From: an uncultured Acidobacteriota bacterium
Lineage (GTDB): Bacteria; Acidobacteriota; Terriglobia; Bryobacterales; Bryobacteraceae
DNA length: 34,517 nucleotides
NCBI GenBank assembly: GCA_900696665.1
Contig: CAADGY010000284.1
Location: forward strand, 1-34,517
Reading direction: 5' to 3'
A model generated the notes under the pieces. The model was not told where the DNA came from, did not search any database, and saw only the letters and a list, made by a program, of their open reading frames with translations. The translations under genes and the position numbers were made by a program. This document shows, in pieces, positions 8,573 to 16,580 of the stretch (the first letter of the stretch is position 1; every line of letters begins with the position of its first letter).

Positions 8573-10162
8573 ATGTTCATACCACTTACACCTATCCGTT
8601 TTCTTCACCGCGCCATGGATTTGTTCGGTTCGAACACCGGTGTGATCTGCGGTGAGAGACAGTTCACCTATACCGAGTTCGGAGAACGATGCGAGCGGCT
8701 GGCTACGGCGCTGGCGGCGCTGGGCATTGCGGCGGGCGACCGCGTGGCCTATCTGAGCTTCAACACACACAAACTGCTGGAAGGCTATTACGGCGTGGTG
8801 CAGGCTCACGGAATCGTGATGCCGCTCAATGTCCGGCTGAGCGCTCAGGAATTGATCGGCATTTTGAATCATTCCGGAGCGCGCATGCTGCTGTTCGAAT
8901 CGGACTTCGCCGCGATAGTAGAGAGTTTCAGGACGGCGTGCCCGGCCATTGAGTGGTATGCCGGCCTCGACCAGGAATCCGCACCCGCCGATTTCAGCTA
9001 CGAGCAACTGCTGGAAAGAGGCCACCCCAAGCGCGCGGACATTTCGAGCTATGACGAGAATGGCGTAGCCGAGTTGTTCTACACCAGCGGCAGCACCGGT
9101 ACTCCGAAAGGAGTGATGCTGTCGCACCGGACGCTCTATTTGCATGCTCTGTCCGTCGCGCCGATCATCAAGGAACCGGAGACTGCCGTTGATCTGCACA
9201 CCATTCCGCTGTTTCACGCCAACGGCTGGGGGAGGCCGCAAATTTCCACCATGCTCGGATTGAAGCAGGTAATGGTGCGGCGTTTCGACCCCGTCACCGT
9301 CCTCGCCCTTATTGAGAAACACTCCGCGACGCATATGAGCTTGGTTCCTACCATGGCCAACGCCCTGCTGAACTGCCCGGAACGGGAGAAATTCAACGTG
9401 TCCAGCGTGAGACAGATTATGACCGGAGGCGCGGCGGCCTCCCCTGAGTTGATCGAACGTATGGAGCGGGCGTTCGGATGCGAATGCCTGGGCGGCTACG
9501 GCCTTACGGAAACGGCGCCCGTGATTACGCTGTCGCGTCCAAAGCGTGAGGTTCCCTGCGCAAACGACGAAGAGCGGTATCAGCGGCAGGCGATGACGGG
9601 CTGGGCTTTTCCGGGGGTCGAAATCCGGGTGGTGGACCTGGAGATGCGCGATGTTCCGCGCGACATGAAGACCATCGGAGAAATCGTCACCCGGAGCGAT
9701 CATGTCATGGAAGGCTACTTCGACGATCCCGAGGCGACAAAAAACTCGATGGCTGGCGGCTGGTTTCACACGGGGGACATGGCAGTATGGGACGAATACG
9801 GCTATCTCCTGATCGTGGACCGCAAGAAAGAAATCATCATCAGCGGCGGCGAGAATATTTCTTCTATCGAGATCGAGAAGGCGGTGGCGGCACACCCGGA
9901 CATTCTTGAATGTGCCGTCGTGGCGGCACCGGACGAGCGCTGGGGAGAAGTCCCCGCGGCTATCGTGGTAGCGCGGCCCGGGTCCGGATTGACGACCGAA
10001 GCTTTACTGGCATTCGTGGAGAAACGCATTGCCCGATTCAAATTGCCGAAGGTGATTGAATTCTCCACGGAGCCTCTTCCGAAAAGCGGTACCGGGAAAG
10101 TGCGAAAGCTCGTGCTGAAAGAGAAGTATTGGGCGGGCAAGACCACCCGTGTGCAGGGTTGA
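8573..10162 (+). CDS. AMP-forming fatty-acyl-CoA ligase
   Basis: A 529-residue member of the adenylate-forming superfamily. It activates a carboxylic acid with ATP to an acyl-adenylate and transfers it to CoA, probably feeding medium- or long-chain acids into beta-oxidation. Motifs in order: P-loop YTSGSTGTPKGVMLSHR, GGYGLTETAPVI, GWFHTGDM, hinge VDRKKEIIISGGENISSIEI, and C-terminal PKSGTGKVRK with the catalytic Lys. I prefer the ATG at 8573 because relatives begin near PLTPIRFLHRA. The ATG at 8555 directly abuts a TAGAAT hexamer that could be the -10 element, which would exclude it from the transcript. Neither start has a good Shine-Dalgarno. The acid substrate cannot be inferred. Confidence 0.93.
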   Translation: MFIPLTPIRFLHRAMDLFGSNTGVICGERQFTYTEFGERCERLATALAALGIAAGDRVAYLSFNTHKLLEGYYGVVQAHGIVMPLNVRLSAQELIGILNHSGARMLLFESDFAAIVESFRTACPAIEWYAGLDQESAPADFSYEQLLERGHPKRADISSYDENGVAELFYTSGSTGTPKGVMLSHRTLYLHALSVAPIIKEPETAVDLHTIPLFHANGWGRPQISTMLGLKQVMVRRFDPVTVLALIEKHSATHMSLVPTMANALLNCPEREKFNVSSVRQIMTGGAAASPELIERMERAFGCECLGGYGLTETAPVITLSRPKREVPCANDEERYQRQAMTGWAFPGVEIRVVDLEMRDVPRDMKTIGEIVTRSDHVMEGYFDDPEATKNSMAGGWFHTGDMAVWDEYGYLLIVDRKKEIIISGGENISSIEIEKAVAAHPDILECAVVAAPDERWGEVPAAIVVARPGSGLTTEALLAFVEKRIARFKLPKVIEFSTEPLPKSGTGKVRKLVLKEKYWAGKTTRVQG

Positions 10163-10172
10163 GCGCGGCACG

Positions 10173-10964
10173 ATGTTTTCACTGTGGCTGGAATGCGACG
10201 ACGCCGGCAAGGACCTGCTCACCACCATACTATGGGAAGCCGGGACGGCCGGCATCACCGAACACGAATTTCCCGGCGGGCGCTGGGAGTTGGAAGCGTT
10301 CTTCGATAAAGAGCTCGACCTGTCGCCCTTCGCGCCGTACCATCCGCGCTGGAAACGAGTGGCCTCCACCGATTGGCTGGAAGTATCGCGCGCCATGTGG
10401 GAACCGCTGCCGGTTGGCGAGCGATTCTACCTGGTGCCCGAATGGCGCGAGGATGCCGCTCCTGCCGGAAGAGTCCGGCTGACGGTGCATCCGGGCCTGG
10501 CATGCGGCACCGGGTATCACGCAGCCACACAGCTTGCACTTCGTGCCATGGAACGCCACCTGGTTGCCGGCTCATCTTTTCTGGATGTGGGCACCGGATC
10601 CGGAATCCTCAGTGAAGCGGCCCTGTTGCTTGGAGCGGGCCGCGTGACCGCTTGCGATATCGACTACGAAGCCGCGCGAATCGCCCGCTGCAACCTTGGA
10701 CCGCGCGCAACTGTTTCGTTGTTTTGCGGATCGGTACGATCAGTGACGACCGGGGCCTTCGAAACGGTGGCCGCCAACCTCAATGCACAATCGTTGCTGG
10801 GGCTGATGGCGGACCTGGAGCGCGTATGCAGAGGCACGCTGATCCTATCCGGCTTCACACAGCGGGATGTGAAGGCGGTTCAAGCCGCAATCCATTCCGC
10901 TCCTGCTTCAGACCTGCTTGAGCAGGACGAGTGGCGTTGCATTGTTCTGCGTTTTGTCCAATAG
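10173..10964 (+). CDS. PrmA-like SAM-dependent methyltransferase
   Basis: A 263-residue protein resembling ribosomal protein L11 methyltransferase, which methylates L11 on lysines and its N-terminus. The N-terminal 100 residues are a small alpha/beta domain starting MFSLWLECDDAGKDLL. The linker carries HPGLACGTGYHAAT, the conserved PrmA segment before the Rossmann fold. SAM motif I is LDVGTGSGIL at about residue 138, and an acidic ribose-binding residue sits in ACDIDYEA. The motif IV region reads AANLNAQSL rather than the usual ANI-A-L, and the protein is about 30 residues short of E. coli PrmA. It may therefore be a diverged PrmA or a paralogue with another substrate. It starts 10 bp after the ligase stop. 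Confidence 0.8.
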   Translation: MFSLWLECDDAGKDLLTTILWEAGTAGITEHEFPGGRWELEAFFDKELDLSPFAPYHPRWKRVASTDWLEVSRAMWEPLPVGERFYLVPEWREDAAPAGRVRLTVHPGLACGTGYHAATQLALRAMERHLVAGSSFLDVGTGSGILSEAALLLGAGRVTACDIDYEAARIARCNLGPRATVSLFCGSVRSVTTGAFETVAANLNAQSLLGLMADLERVCRGTLILSGFTQRDVKAVQAAIHSAPASDLLEQDEWRCIVLRFVQ

Positions 10965-11140
10965 ATCCGGCCGCGATGCAGCATGGCGCACGGGCTCCGG
11001 AAGGCTCGCCAGACTGCAATCAAAGCGCCTGTCGTGACCGATTCGGCGCTTCTGCGCCGCTCATTCGAAATGATCCCCACGCCGCTCCTTACTGCGATCT
11101 TTTGTCTTGTGATGGTGCTTCCGTACCTCCCAGGCTGGTT

Positions 11141-11393
11141 CGACGCTTCGGCCGCAACGTTCTCGTCTGCTGGCAAGGGACTTCCGGTCCCGGCTCCAAT
11201 AGCCGCTGGGAGTGCCGCGCTTGTCCAGGCAGACTTGACGCATCAGACAATTCAACGCGTCAGTCAGTTCCCATCATGGAAGACTCGGCCATTCTGCTCG
11301 ATAAATGGCTTCCGATTATGCGGTCGATCACCAGTTGTAAGAATGGTGTTTCTAGTTCTGATATCGCGAGAGCTTTGAGGCAAACTACGCGCG
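11141..11393 (+). pseudogene. IS1595/ISXO2-type transposase fragment (decayed)
   Basis: One reading frame recalls the N-terminal half of IS1595-family transposases. NSRWECRACPG corresponds to the second Cys pair of the zinc ribbon. IMEDSAILLDKWLPIM followed by SCKNGVSSSDIARAL corresponds to the widely conserved block that in relatives reads roughly G-T-I-x-E-D-S-x-I-x-L-x-K-W then N-x-K-N-G-I-S-S-x-E-x-x-R-A-L. Before that block, relatives have about 11 residues where this copy has 17 unrelated ones, suggesting an indel and frameshift. The helix-turn-helix continuation (V-T-Q-K-T-A-W-F) is lost and no DDE-type catalytic domain follows. The call rests on remembered family motifs. Confidence 0.6.
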
Positions 11394-11596
11394 CTAATAG
11401 CTGTTCTGACTTTTCCGTCCGGCAGGTCTGACAACTGACAGCTACCCGTTGCCGTAAGCAGGAGCGCGGGACGCAGTTCCGGCAGAAACACGATCACACG
11501 TAGCTGACCGGCAGGAAGTTCCTTCGGCGCCTGTGCGCGAAGCCGATGCTGATCGTAGCAGTGCCGCCGGCTTTCCAGCCTGAAACAAAGGCTGTC

Positions 11597-11625
11597 TTGA
11601 TATACGTAATAGCGTTATGCATAAT
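11597..11625 (+). promoter_or_regulatory. Near-consensus sigma-70 promoter with palindromic -10 region
   Basis: TTGATA at 11597-11602 and CATAAT at 11620-11625 are separated by 17 bp, each hexamer differing from consensus at one position. The predicted start is near 11632, reading towards the coding region at 11779. The 10-bp perfect palindrome TTATGCATAA (11615-11624) overlaps the -10 hexamer and could be a repressor site. This is the strongest housekeeping-type promoter I noticed in the window and it lies within the IS-derived island. Confidence 0.5.
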
Positions 11626-11729
11626 ACTGCCATGTATGTGCAATGCGATAGAGCTCGCCTCCGCTTCACCGGCTGGATTCTATGTACCACCCGCCAGCCG
11701 AGTCTGTAAACCACCACTTCGCCAGGGCT

Positions 11730-11770
11730 GGGGAATATTCGACCGGAACTTTGGGGAATTTTCAACCGGA
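11730..11770 (+). repeat. Two 23-bp-period direct repeats next to a start codon
   Basis: GGGGAATATTCGACCGGA (11730-11747) and GGGGAATTTTCAACCGGA (11753-11770) match at 16 of 18 positions and are spaced 23 bp start to start. From memory, GGGGAATTTTCAACCGG-type repeats occur near the ends of some IS21-family elements, so this may be an IS terminus; that is an inference. The last GGAG of the second copy (running to 11771) falls 7 nt before the GTG at 11779 and would serve as a ribosome-binding site. Confidence 0.6.
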
Positions 11771-11778
11771 GTTGACAC

Positions 11779-12336
11779 GTGAACCAGCTTTCCGTAGGTG
11801 TGATGCTCGGATTTGGCGCTATCATGCTCATTCGGACGCTATGGTGGCGATCGCGAGACGACTCGGCCGATGCTACCCACAAGCGCAACGCGGTTCCCTT
11901 CCGCCTTGTGTGGATGCCCCTCATCCTTGTCACGTTCCAGGCCACCGTCCTCCCAAGCGCGGCAATCTGGAGTCGCGAACGGGCTATCCAGAGCAGCGCC
12001 CTCCTTGTTGCGGAGATCGAATCCTTCCATCAACGCCGCGGTCACTATCCGGTGTCACTGCAATCCTTAAATCCGGATGTCCCCACGGGGATCGTCGGAA
12101 TCGAGCGGTTCCACTACGAGCCGAACGGCGAGTCGTACAACCTGTTCTTCGTTCGTCCCCATATCGAACTCGATGCCAAAGAAGTAGTCATGTTCAACCC
12201 TCGCGATGAGCATCGTTCCGCATCTCACGAGTTGGACATTCTCCAGTACAACGGCAAACAACTAGACATGCGTCGCGGCGACTGGCGGCGTACGCAGTTG
12301 ACTCACCCCCATTGGATTTCCATCGTTTTCGATTAG
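11779..12336 (+). CDS. Membrane-anchored protein of unknown function, probably 5' truncated
   Basis: A 185-residue protein starting at GTG 11779 (an ATG at 11803 is an alternative). Two hydrophobic segments, LSVGVMLGFGAIMLI and FRLVWMPLILVTFQ, are followed by a soluble domain. That domain begins AEIESFHQRRGHYPVSLQSL, a pilin-like or lipoprotein-like pattern in which a helix precedes a Tyr-Pro-x-x-L strand. It ends with NPRDEHRSASHELDILQYNG and RRGDWRRTQLTHPHWISIVFD, which looks conserved and folded. A stop lies two codons upstream in frame and the start abuts the tandem repeat. I therefore suspect that an insertion removed part of an originally longer membrane region. The function is unknown. 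Confidence 0.68.
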   Translation: MNQLSVGVMLGFGAIMLIRTLWWRSRDDSADATHKRNAVPFRLVWMPLILVTFQATVLPSAAIWSRERAIQSSALLVAEIESFHQRRGHYPVSLQSLNPDVPTGIVGIERFHYEPNGESYNLFFVRPHIELDAKEVVMFNPRDEHRSASHELDILQYNGKQLDMRRGDWRRTQLTHPHWISIVFD

Positions 12337-12530
12337 GAGCGTACGCCGTCCTGGAGAAACGCACTATTTGGACTCGACATTCTGACTGGATCGTCAGCAA
12401 CTCGAAAACAATCCGCAACATCAAGACCACAGCAGATAGCACGAACAGGCTTGGTCTGAGGTCTCCGCCGGTTATTCAGTTTGCTGGCGCGTGCGGCTCA
12501 GGTAGAATCGTTGCGCTACAGAGCCGCAAC

Positions 12531-12869
12531 CTAACCGGCCCCGCCTGGCATGCGCACCGCGGCTAGAAGAACGACAAACGTGTTCCAGGCGACGGCGGCG
12601 GCAAACAGGATATTCGCCTTGCGCAGCGCGCTGGCGCGCCTGGCAAGCCAGCAGTAAACGCCGATCAGCATCGCTATCAACTTCATCGCCGCCAATCCCC
12701 ACAGCGGGGAAGGGGAATACTCGAGAGCAAAGCGGACCACCGGGTTCCCTTCGGGATATCCATGCAAGAGCAGGGCCAGCGTTGTTAGCAGATCGAGCCC
12801 CTGCAAATAGCAATAGATCACAAACGAGTAGGCGAGATTCGGCGCAAGATGAATGGGATCCGATTTCAT
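12531..12869 (-). CDS. Small membrane protein, DUF5658-like
   Basis: A 112-residue integral membrane protein. The chosen ATG gives MKSDPIHLAPNLAYSFVIYC; the longer open frame upstream overlaps the end of the metallo-beta-lactamase gene and is low-complexity. Three hydrophobic segments are visible: the N-terminal one continuing into YLQGLDLLTTLALLLHG, then SPLWGLAAMKLIAMLIGVYC, then ANILFAAAVAWNTFVVLLA. The signature LQGLDLLTTL followed by EGNPVVRFAL recalls DUF5658, whose function is unknown. It lies 76 bp downstream of the beta-CASP gene on the same strand. Just past its stop, GTTGCG and CGCAAC (12510-12530) could form a weak hairpin. Confidence 0.78.
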   Translation of the reverse strand: MKSDPIHLAPNLAYSFVIYCYLQGLDLLTTLALLLHGYPEGNPVVRFALEYSPSPLWGLAAMKLIAMLIGVYCWLARRASALRKANILFAAAVAWNTFVVLLAAVRMPGGAG

Positions 12870-12945
12870 CCGCACGTATGCTACGCCAGCCGGTCCAAGT
12901 GGTCGATAGATCGAAGACGGAATCTGTACCGGTACCCGGCCGCCG

Positions 12946-14358
12946 TTACAACTGAAAGACCTCTCCCCGCCGGGGTATGACGACCTCAATATTGAATTCC
13001 TGCTGAATGATCTTGGCCAGCGCAGACGATTGAAGCGGCTCACCGTGCACGAGGAATATTTTCTTCAAGGAACGCGCCATCGGCTTCATCCAATGGAGCA
13101 ACTCCCGCTGGTCGGCATGGGCGCTCAGCTCATTCAACTTCGCTACTTCGGCGCGCAGCCGGATGGGTTCGCCGAAGATGGGAACCTCCGGCAATTTCTC
13201 CACGATTTTACGGCCGAGCGTATTCTCCGCCATGTAGCCGGTAATCAGTACCGTATTTCGCGGATCCGCGATGTTATTGCGCAGGTGGTGCAGAATGCGT
13301 CCCGCTTCGCACATGCCCGAGGCGGAGATGATCAGGAACGGGCCGTGCAGGTCATTCAGCGCCTTGGACTCCGCGACATCGCGGATATAACGCAGGCGGT
13401 TGAACCCGAACGGATCCTCGCCATTCATCAGGTACGTGCGCGCGTGATCGTCGTAACATTCCGGGTGCCGGCGGAACGCTTCCGTCACGTTCACGGCAAG
13501 CGGGCTATCCACAAACATCGGGATTGCCGGGATACTACCCGCGTTAATCAGTTCGTGCAGCAACAGAACGAGCTGCTGTGTCCGCCCTACCGCAAACGCC
13601 GGAGCGACGATCTTGCCGCCCCGCGCGCAGGTACGATTGACAATGTCCGCGAGCTTGGTGGAGACCGCGAAATTCTCCTTATGCAGCCGGTCTCCGTAGG
13701 TGCTTTCCATAATGAGGTAGTCCACAGGCGGCAGGGGTTCCGGATCTCGCACGATGGGAAGGCCGGGCCGGCCGACGTCTCCGGAGTACGCCAGGCGTAC
13801 TTCCCGGCCGTTGTGATTCGCCTTCATCACCAGCGAGGCCAAGCCCAGGATATGGCCCGCATCGTACATCTGGTAGCTCAGACCGGGTAGCACTTCGAAC
13901 GTCTCGTGCAGGGAGACGTTTTGCAGCAGCAGCAGCGTCTTTTCGGCGTCTTCCACCGTGTGCAGAGGCTCGATTTCGCCATTCTCGGCACCTGGGTCGA
14001 TGAGACGCTTGCGGTGAAAGCGCTTGTTCAAGAATGCGGCATCTCTTTCCTGAAGATACGCGGAATCGAGCAGCATGGAACGGCACAGATCTGCCGTAGC
14101 GGGAGTGCAGTAGATCGGCCCGGCAAAGCCCTGCTTCACCAGCGTCGGCAGGTTGCCCGTGTGATCGATGTGCGCGTGCGAAACCAGCACCGCATCTACA
14201 CTCGAAGCACGAAAAGGGAAATTCGCATTGCGCTCCTGCGCTTCCTTCCGCCGGCCCTGATATAGCCCGCAATCGAGAAGGACCCGCCTTCCGTTCACCT
14301 CCAGTTCGTGCATCGATCCTGTTACAGTTTGTGCCGCACCCCAAAAGGTCAGTTTCAT
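12946..14358 (-). CDS. Beta-CASP metallo-beta-lactamase fold RNase
   Basis: A 470-residue protein of the metallo-beta-lactamase/beta-CASP family (YSH1/CPSF-73-like bacterial exoribonucleases), expected to process RNA in the cytoplasm. Visible motifs: start MKLTFWGAAQTVTGSMH, zinc motif SHAHIDHTGNLP near residue 67, DAGHILG, SGDVGRPG, MESTYGDR, PAFAVGRTQQ entering the beta-CASP insert, SASGMCEAGR, LTGYMAENTLG, then SAHADQREL and LVHGEPLQS completing the metal site. Length is typical and all metal ligands appear intact. The start has GGAG 5 nt upstream. It is divergent from the S9 peptidase gene with 63 bp between start codons. An in vivo substrate cannot be named. Confidence 0.93.
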   Translation of the reverse strand: MKLTFWGAAQTVTGSMHELEVNGRRVLLDCGLYQGRRKEAQERNANFPFRASSVDAVLVSHAHIDHTGNLPTLVKQGFAGPIYCTPATADLCRSMLLDSAYLQERDAAFLNKRFHRKRLIDPGAENGEIEPLHTVEDAEKTLLLLQNVSLHETFEVLPGLSYQMYDAGHILGLASLVMKANHNGREVRLAYSGDVGRPGLPIVRDPEPLPPVDYLIMESTYGDRLHKENFAVSTKLADIVNRTCARGGKIVAPAFAVGRTQQLVLLLHELINAGSIPAIPMFVDSPLAVNVTEAFRRHPECYDDHARTYLMNGEDPFGFNRLRYIRDVAESKALNDLHGPFLIISASGMCEAGRILHHLRNNIADPRNTVLITGYMAENTLGRKIVEKLPEVPIFGEPIRLRAEVAKLNELSAHADQRELLHWMKPMARSLKKIFLVHGEPLQSSALAKIIQQEFNIEVVIPRRGEVFQL

Positions 14359-14421
14359 GAAACTCCAGAATCCCACATCCGAAATGCACACCGAGACAGG
14401 CACGCTAAAATCGGTACTGCC

Positions 14422-16566
14422 ATGCCGCGATTTCATGCACCGGTCCTGCTGTTAGTGGTTTGCTTTTCCGCCGTGTTTGCGAAAAAGCCGGTGAGCATCG
14501 AGGCTCTTTCGAGCGATGCCGCTTCGGAGCAGCCCATCGAGCCCGTGTGGGCACCCAATGGAGGGGCATTCGTATATGAACGCCGCGGCGAGTTGCGCCT
14601 CTACGATGCAACCAGCGGCCGTGAACGGCAATTGACGGCGGTCGAACCATTGGAGAGGCACGCAACCGCCGTGCCCAAGGAACGGCCGTTCGCATTTCAG
14701 AACCGGCGCGTACGGGAGCGGCGGCTTCAGTGGCTGCCTGATGGCAAACAGTTATTAATCAGTGCCGGCGGAGATCTGTTTCTATGGAACGTCGCAGCCG
14801 GCGGATATCGCCAGCTTACAGCGACCCCGGAACGGGAAGCGGATCCCACGGTGTCGCCGGACGGACGCCGCGTTTCCTTCCGGCGCGCGAACGAGTTGTA
14901 CGTGATGGACATCGAATCCGGCGAGACCATCCGGCTCACACACGACGCTTCCTCTACGCTGTGGAACGCACGCCTCGATTGGGTGTATCCGGAAGAACTT
15001 GAAATCGGCACAGCGCACTGGTGGTCTCCCGACTCGCGGAGCATCGCGTATATGCAGTTCGATGTGAGCCGCGAAATGATTTATCCGCAGGTGGACTTGC
15101 TCGGCCTGAACGCCATCCTCGAACCACAGCGGTATCCGAAAGCCGGCACTCCTAACGCGGATGTGCGTGTTGGAATCGTCCCGGCGGGCGGCGGAAGGAC
15201 TTTGTGGCTGCACCTGGGGCAGACACGCGATCATCTGTACGCGAGGTTGGATTGGCTGCCGGATTCGCGATTCGTCGCGGTTCAACGGCTGAACCGCGTG
15301 CAGAACCGCCTGACGTTGATCTCGTCCGATATCGAAACGGGCCGGTCACGGGTGATGCTGGAAGAGACCGATCCCTACTGGGTGAACCTGGCGGATGGCC
15401 TGACATTTTTGTCCGGCGACAGGTTCCTATGGCCAAGCGAGCGGTCCGGGTACCGGCACCTTTATCTCTACTCGCCCGACGGAGTCCACCAATTGACCAA
15501 GGGTGATTGGGAGGTGAAAGACGTTGCTTGTGTGGATGGCGGTTCCGGTGAAATTTATTACGTCTCTACCCAGGCAAGCCCTCTCGAGCGGCACCTGTAC
15601 CGGGTTGGGCTGAATGGCGCTCCACCAGAGAGGATCACGAAGGCGGCGGGTACGCACACGGTGTCGATGGGTCCGGGCTGCGGGTACTATGTCGACACGC
15701 ACTCCAGCCTGAGCGAGCCGCCGCAGACAGCAGTGCACAAGGCCAGCGGAGACCAGACCGGGATAATCGGGGATATGGGCCGAAGATTGGCGGAGGAATA
15801 CGAATTTCTGCCTGTGGAAATTGTGACAGTCAAAGCCAGTGACGGAGCAACGCTGTACTCACGTCTTATCAAGCCGGCTGGATTCGAAAGCGGGCGTAAG
15901 TACCCGGCTATCGTTCTGGTCTATGGCGGGCCTCACGCTCAGAGTGTGTTGAACCAGTGGATGGGCCTCAAGTGGGAACAAGCGCTCGCCCATCGTGGAT
16001 TCGTCGTGTGGCAACTCGACAACCGCGGCACGGCCGGGCGCGGGCACGCCTGGGAAACACGCTTATACCGGCGCTTTGGGAAGCAGGAGCTCGAAGACCA
16101 GGAAGCAGGAGTCCGGCATCTGGTGGAAACCGGATTCGTGGATGCCGGCCGCATTGGTATTTCCGGATGGAGTTACGGTGGATTCATGACGCTATACGCG
16201 TTGCTGCACGCCCCGGATCTTTTCCGTGCGGGGATTGCGGGCGCTCCCGTTACGGATTGGCGCAACTACGACACGATCTACACTGAACGGTACCTCGGGC
16301 TACCGTCCGAAAACGAAGCCGGATACCGGGAGAGTTCGCCAGTTCACTATGCCGCGAATCTGAAGGCCAGCCTGATGCTTGTGCACAACATCGAAGATGA
16401 CAACGTTCTCTTTCAGAACACGGTGCAGATGCTGAACGAACTGCAAGAGGCCGGTAAACCGTTCGACCTGATGCTCTATCCGCAAAAAGCCCATCACGTT
16501 GCGGGAAGTGCATCGCAGCACATGCGGGAGGCGATGATCGCCTTCTTCGAACAGACATTGAAGTAA
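14422..16566 (+). CDS. Exported S9 family prolyl peptidase (DPP IV-like)
   Basis: A 714-residue serine peptidase of the dipeptidyl-peptidase IV type, expected to remove Xaa-Pro or Xaa-Ala dipeptides from peptides outside the cytoplasm. The signal peptide is MPRFHAPVLLLVVCFSAVFA. Residues 30-460 form the beta-propeller: a DPP IV N-terminal domain with repeated WLPDGK- and SPDGRR-like blades and the acidic helix WVYPEELEIG that binds the substrate N-terminus. The catalytic alpha/beta-hydrolase domain has Ser584 in GWSYGGF, Asp in HNIEDDNV and His in KAHHVAG. No Shine-Dalgarno is visible; a TAAAAT hexamer ends 10 nt before the ATG, so the leader may be very short. The gene faces the divergent RNase gene. 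Confidence 0.94.
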   Translation: MPRFHAPVLLLVVCFSAVFAKKPVSIEALSSDAASEQPIEPVWAPNGGAFVYERRGELRLYDATSGRERQLTAVEPLERHATAVPKERPFAFQNRRVRERRLQWLPDGKQLLISAGGDLFLWNVAAGGYRQLTATPEREADPTVSPDGRRVSFRRANELYVMDIESGETIRLTHDASSTLWNARLDWVYPEELEIGTAHWWSPDSRSIAYMQFDVSREMIYPQVDLLGLNAILEPQRYPKAGTPNADVRVGIVPAGGGRTLWLHLGQTRDHLYARLDWLPDSRFVAVQRLNRVQNRLTLISSDIETGRSRVMLEETDPYWVNLADGLTFLSGDRFLWPSERSGYRHLYLYSPDGVHQLTKGDWEVKDVACVDGGSGEIYYVSTQASPLERHLYRVGLNGAPPERITKAAGTHTVSMGPGCGYYVDTHSSLSEPPQTAVHKASGDQTGIIGDMGRRLAEEYEFLPVEIVTVKASDGATLYSRLIKPAGFESGRKYPAIVLVYGGPHAQSVLNQWMGLKWEQALAHRGFVVWQLDNRGTAGRGHAWETRLYRRFGKQELEDQEAGVRHLVETGFVDAGRIGISGWSYGGFMTLYALLHAPDLFRAGIAGAPVTDWRNYDTIYTERYLGLPSENEAGYRESSPVHYAANLKASLMLVHNIEDDNVLFQNTVQMLNELQEAGKPFDLMLYPQKAHHVAGSASQHMREAMIAFFEQTLK

Positions 16567-16580
16567 TCGCTGGCGGCGCT

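Larger units (their letters stand above)
10965..11778. other. 814-bp gene-poor island with mobile-element debris
   Basis: No intact gene is supported here. Open frames change every 100-200 bp and none begins with a convincing start site. The supportable contents are a degenerate IS1595-type transposase fragment (11141-11393), a near-consensus promoter (11597-11625) in a locally AT-rich patch, and a tandem repeat (11730-11770). The stretch 11400-11545 read on the minus strand gives LPAGQLRVIVFLPELRPALL, which could be a fragment of a lost beta-rich protein, but I cannot place it. The island breaks an otherwise densely packed gene order and looks like the scar of one or more insertions. Confidence 0.6.

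Noticed and set aside
8318-9895. 525-aa minus-strand open frame opposite the acyl-CoA ligase
   Set aside because: Antisense to a strongly supported gene, overlaps the end of pdxT, low-complexity composition and no motif.
10983-11378. 131-aa plus-strand open frame in the island
   Set aside because: It is in a different frame from the transposase relic, lacks a ribosome-binding site and has no domain.
11590-11640. GCGTTATGC and AAACAAAGGC segments resembling integron attC or dif cores
   Set aside because: The paired core sites and stem expected of attC or XerCD sites are missing; the promoter reading explains the AT-rich patch better.
12289-12350. GCGTACGC occurring twice around the stop of the 11779 gene
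   Set aside because: The 8-bp palindrome is too short and flanks do not match; probably chance in GC-rich DNA.
13030-13890. 286-aa plus-strand open frame opposite the beta-CASP gene
   Set aside because: Antisense shadow; no ribosome-binding site and no recognisable motif.
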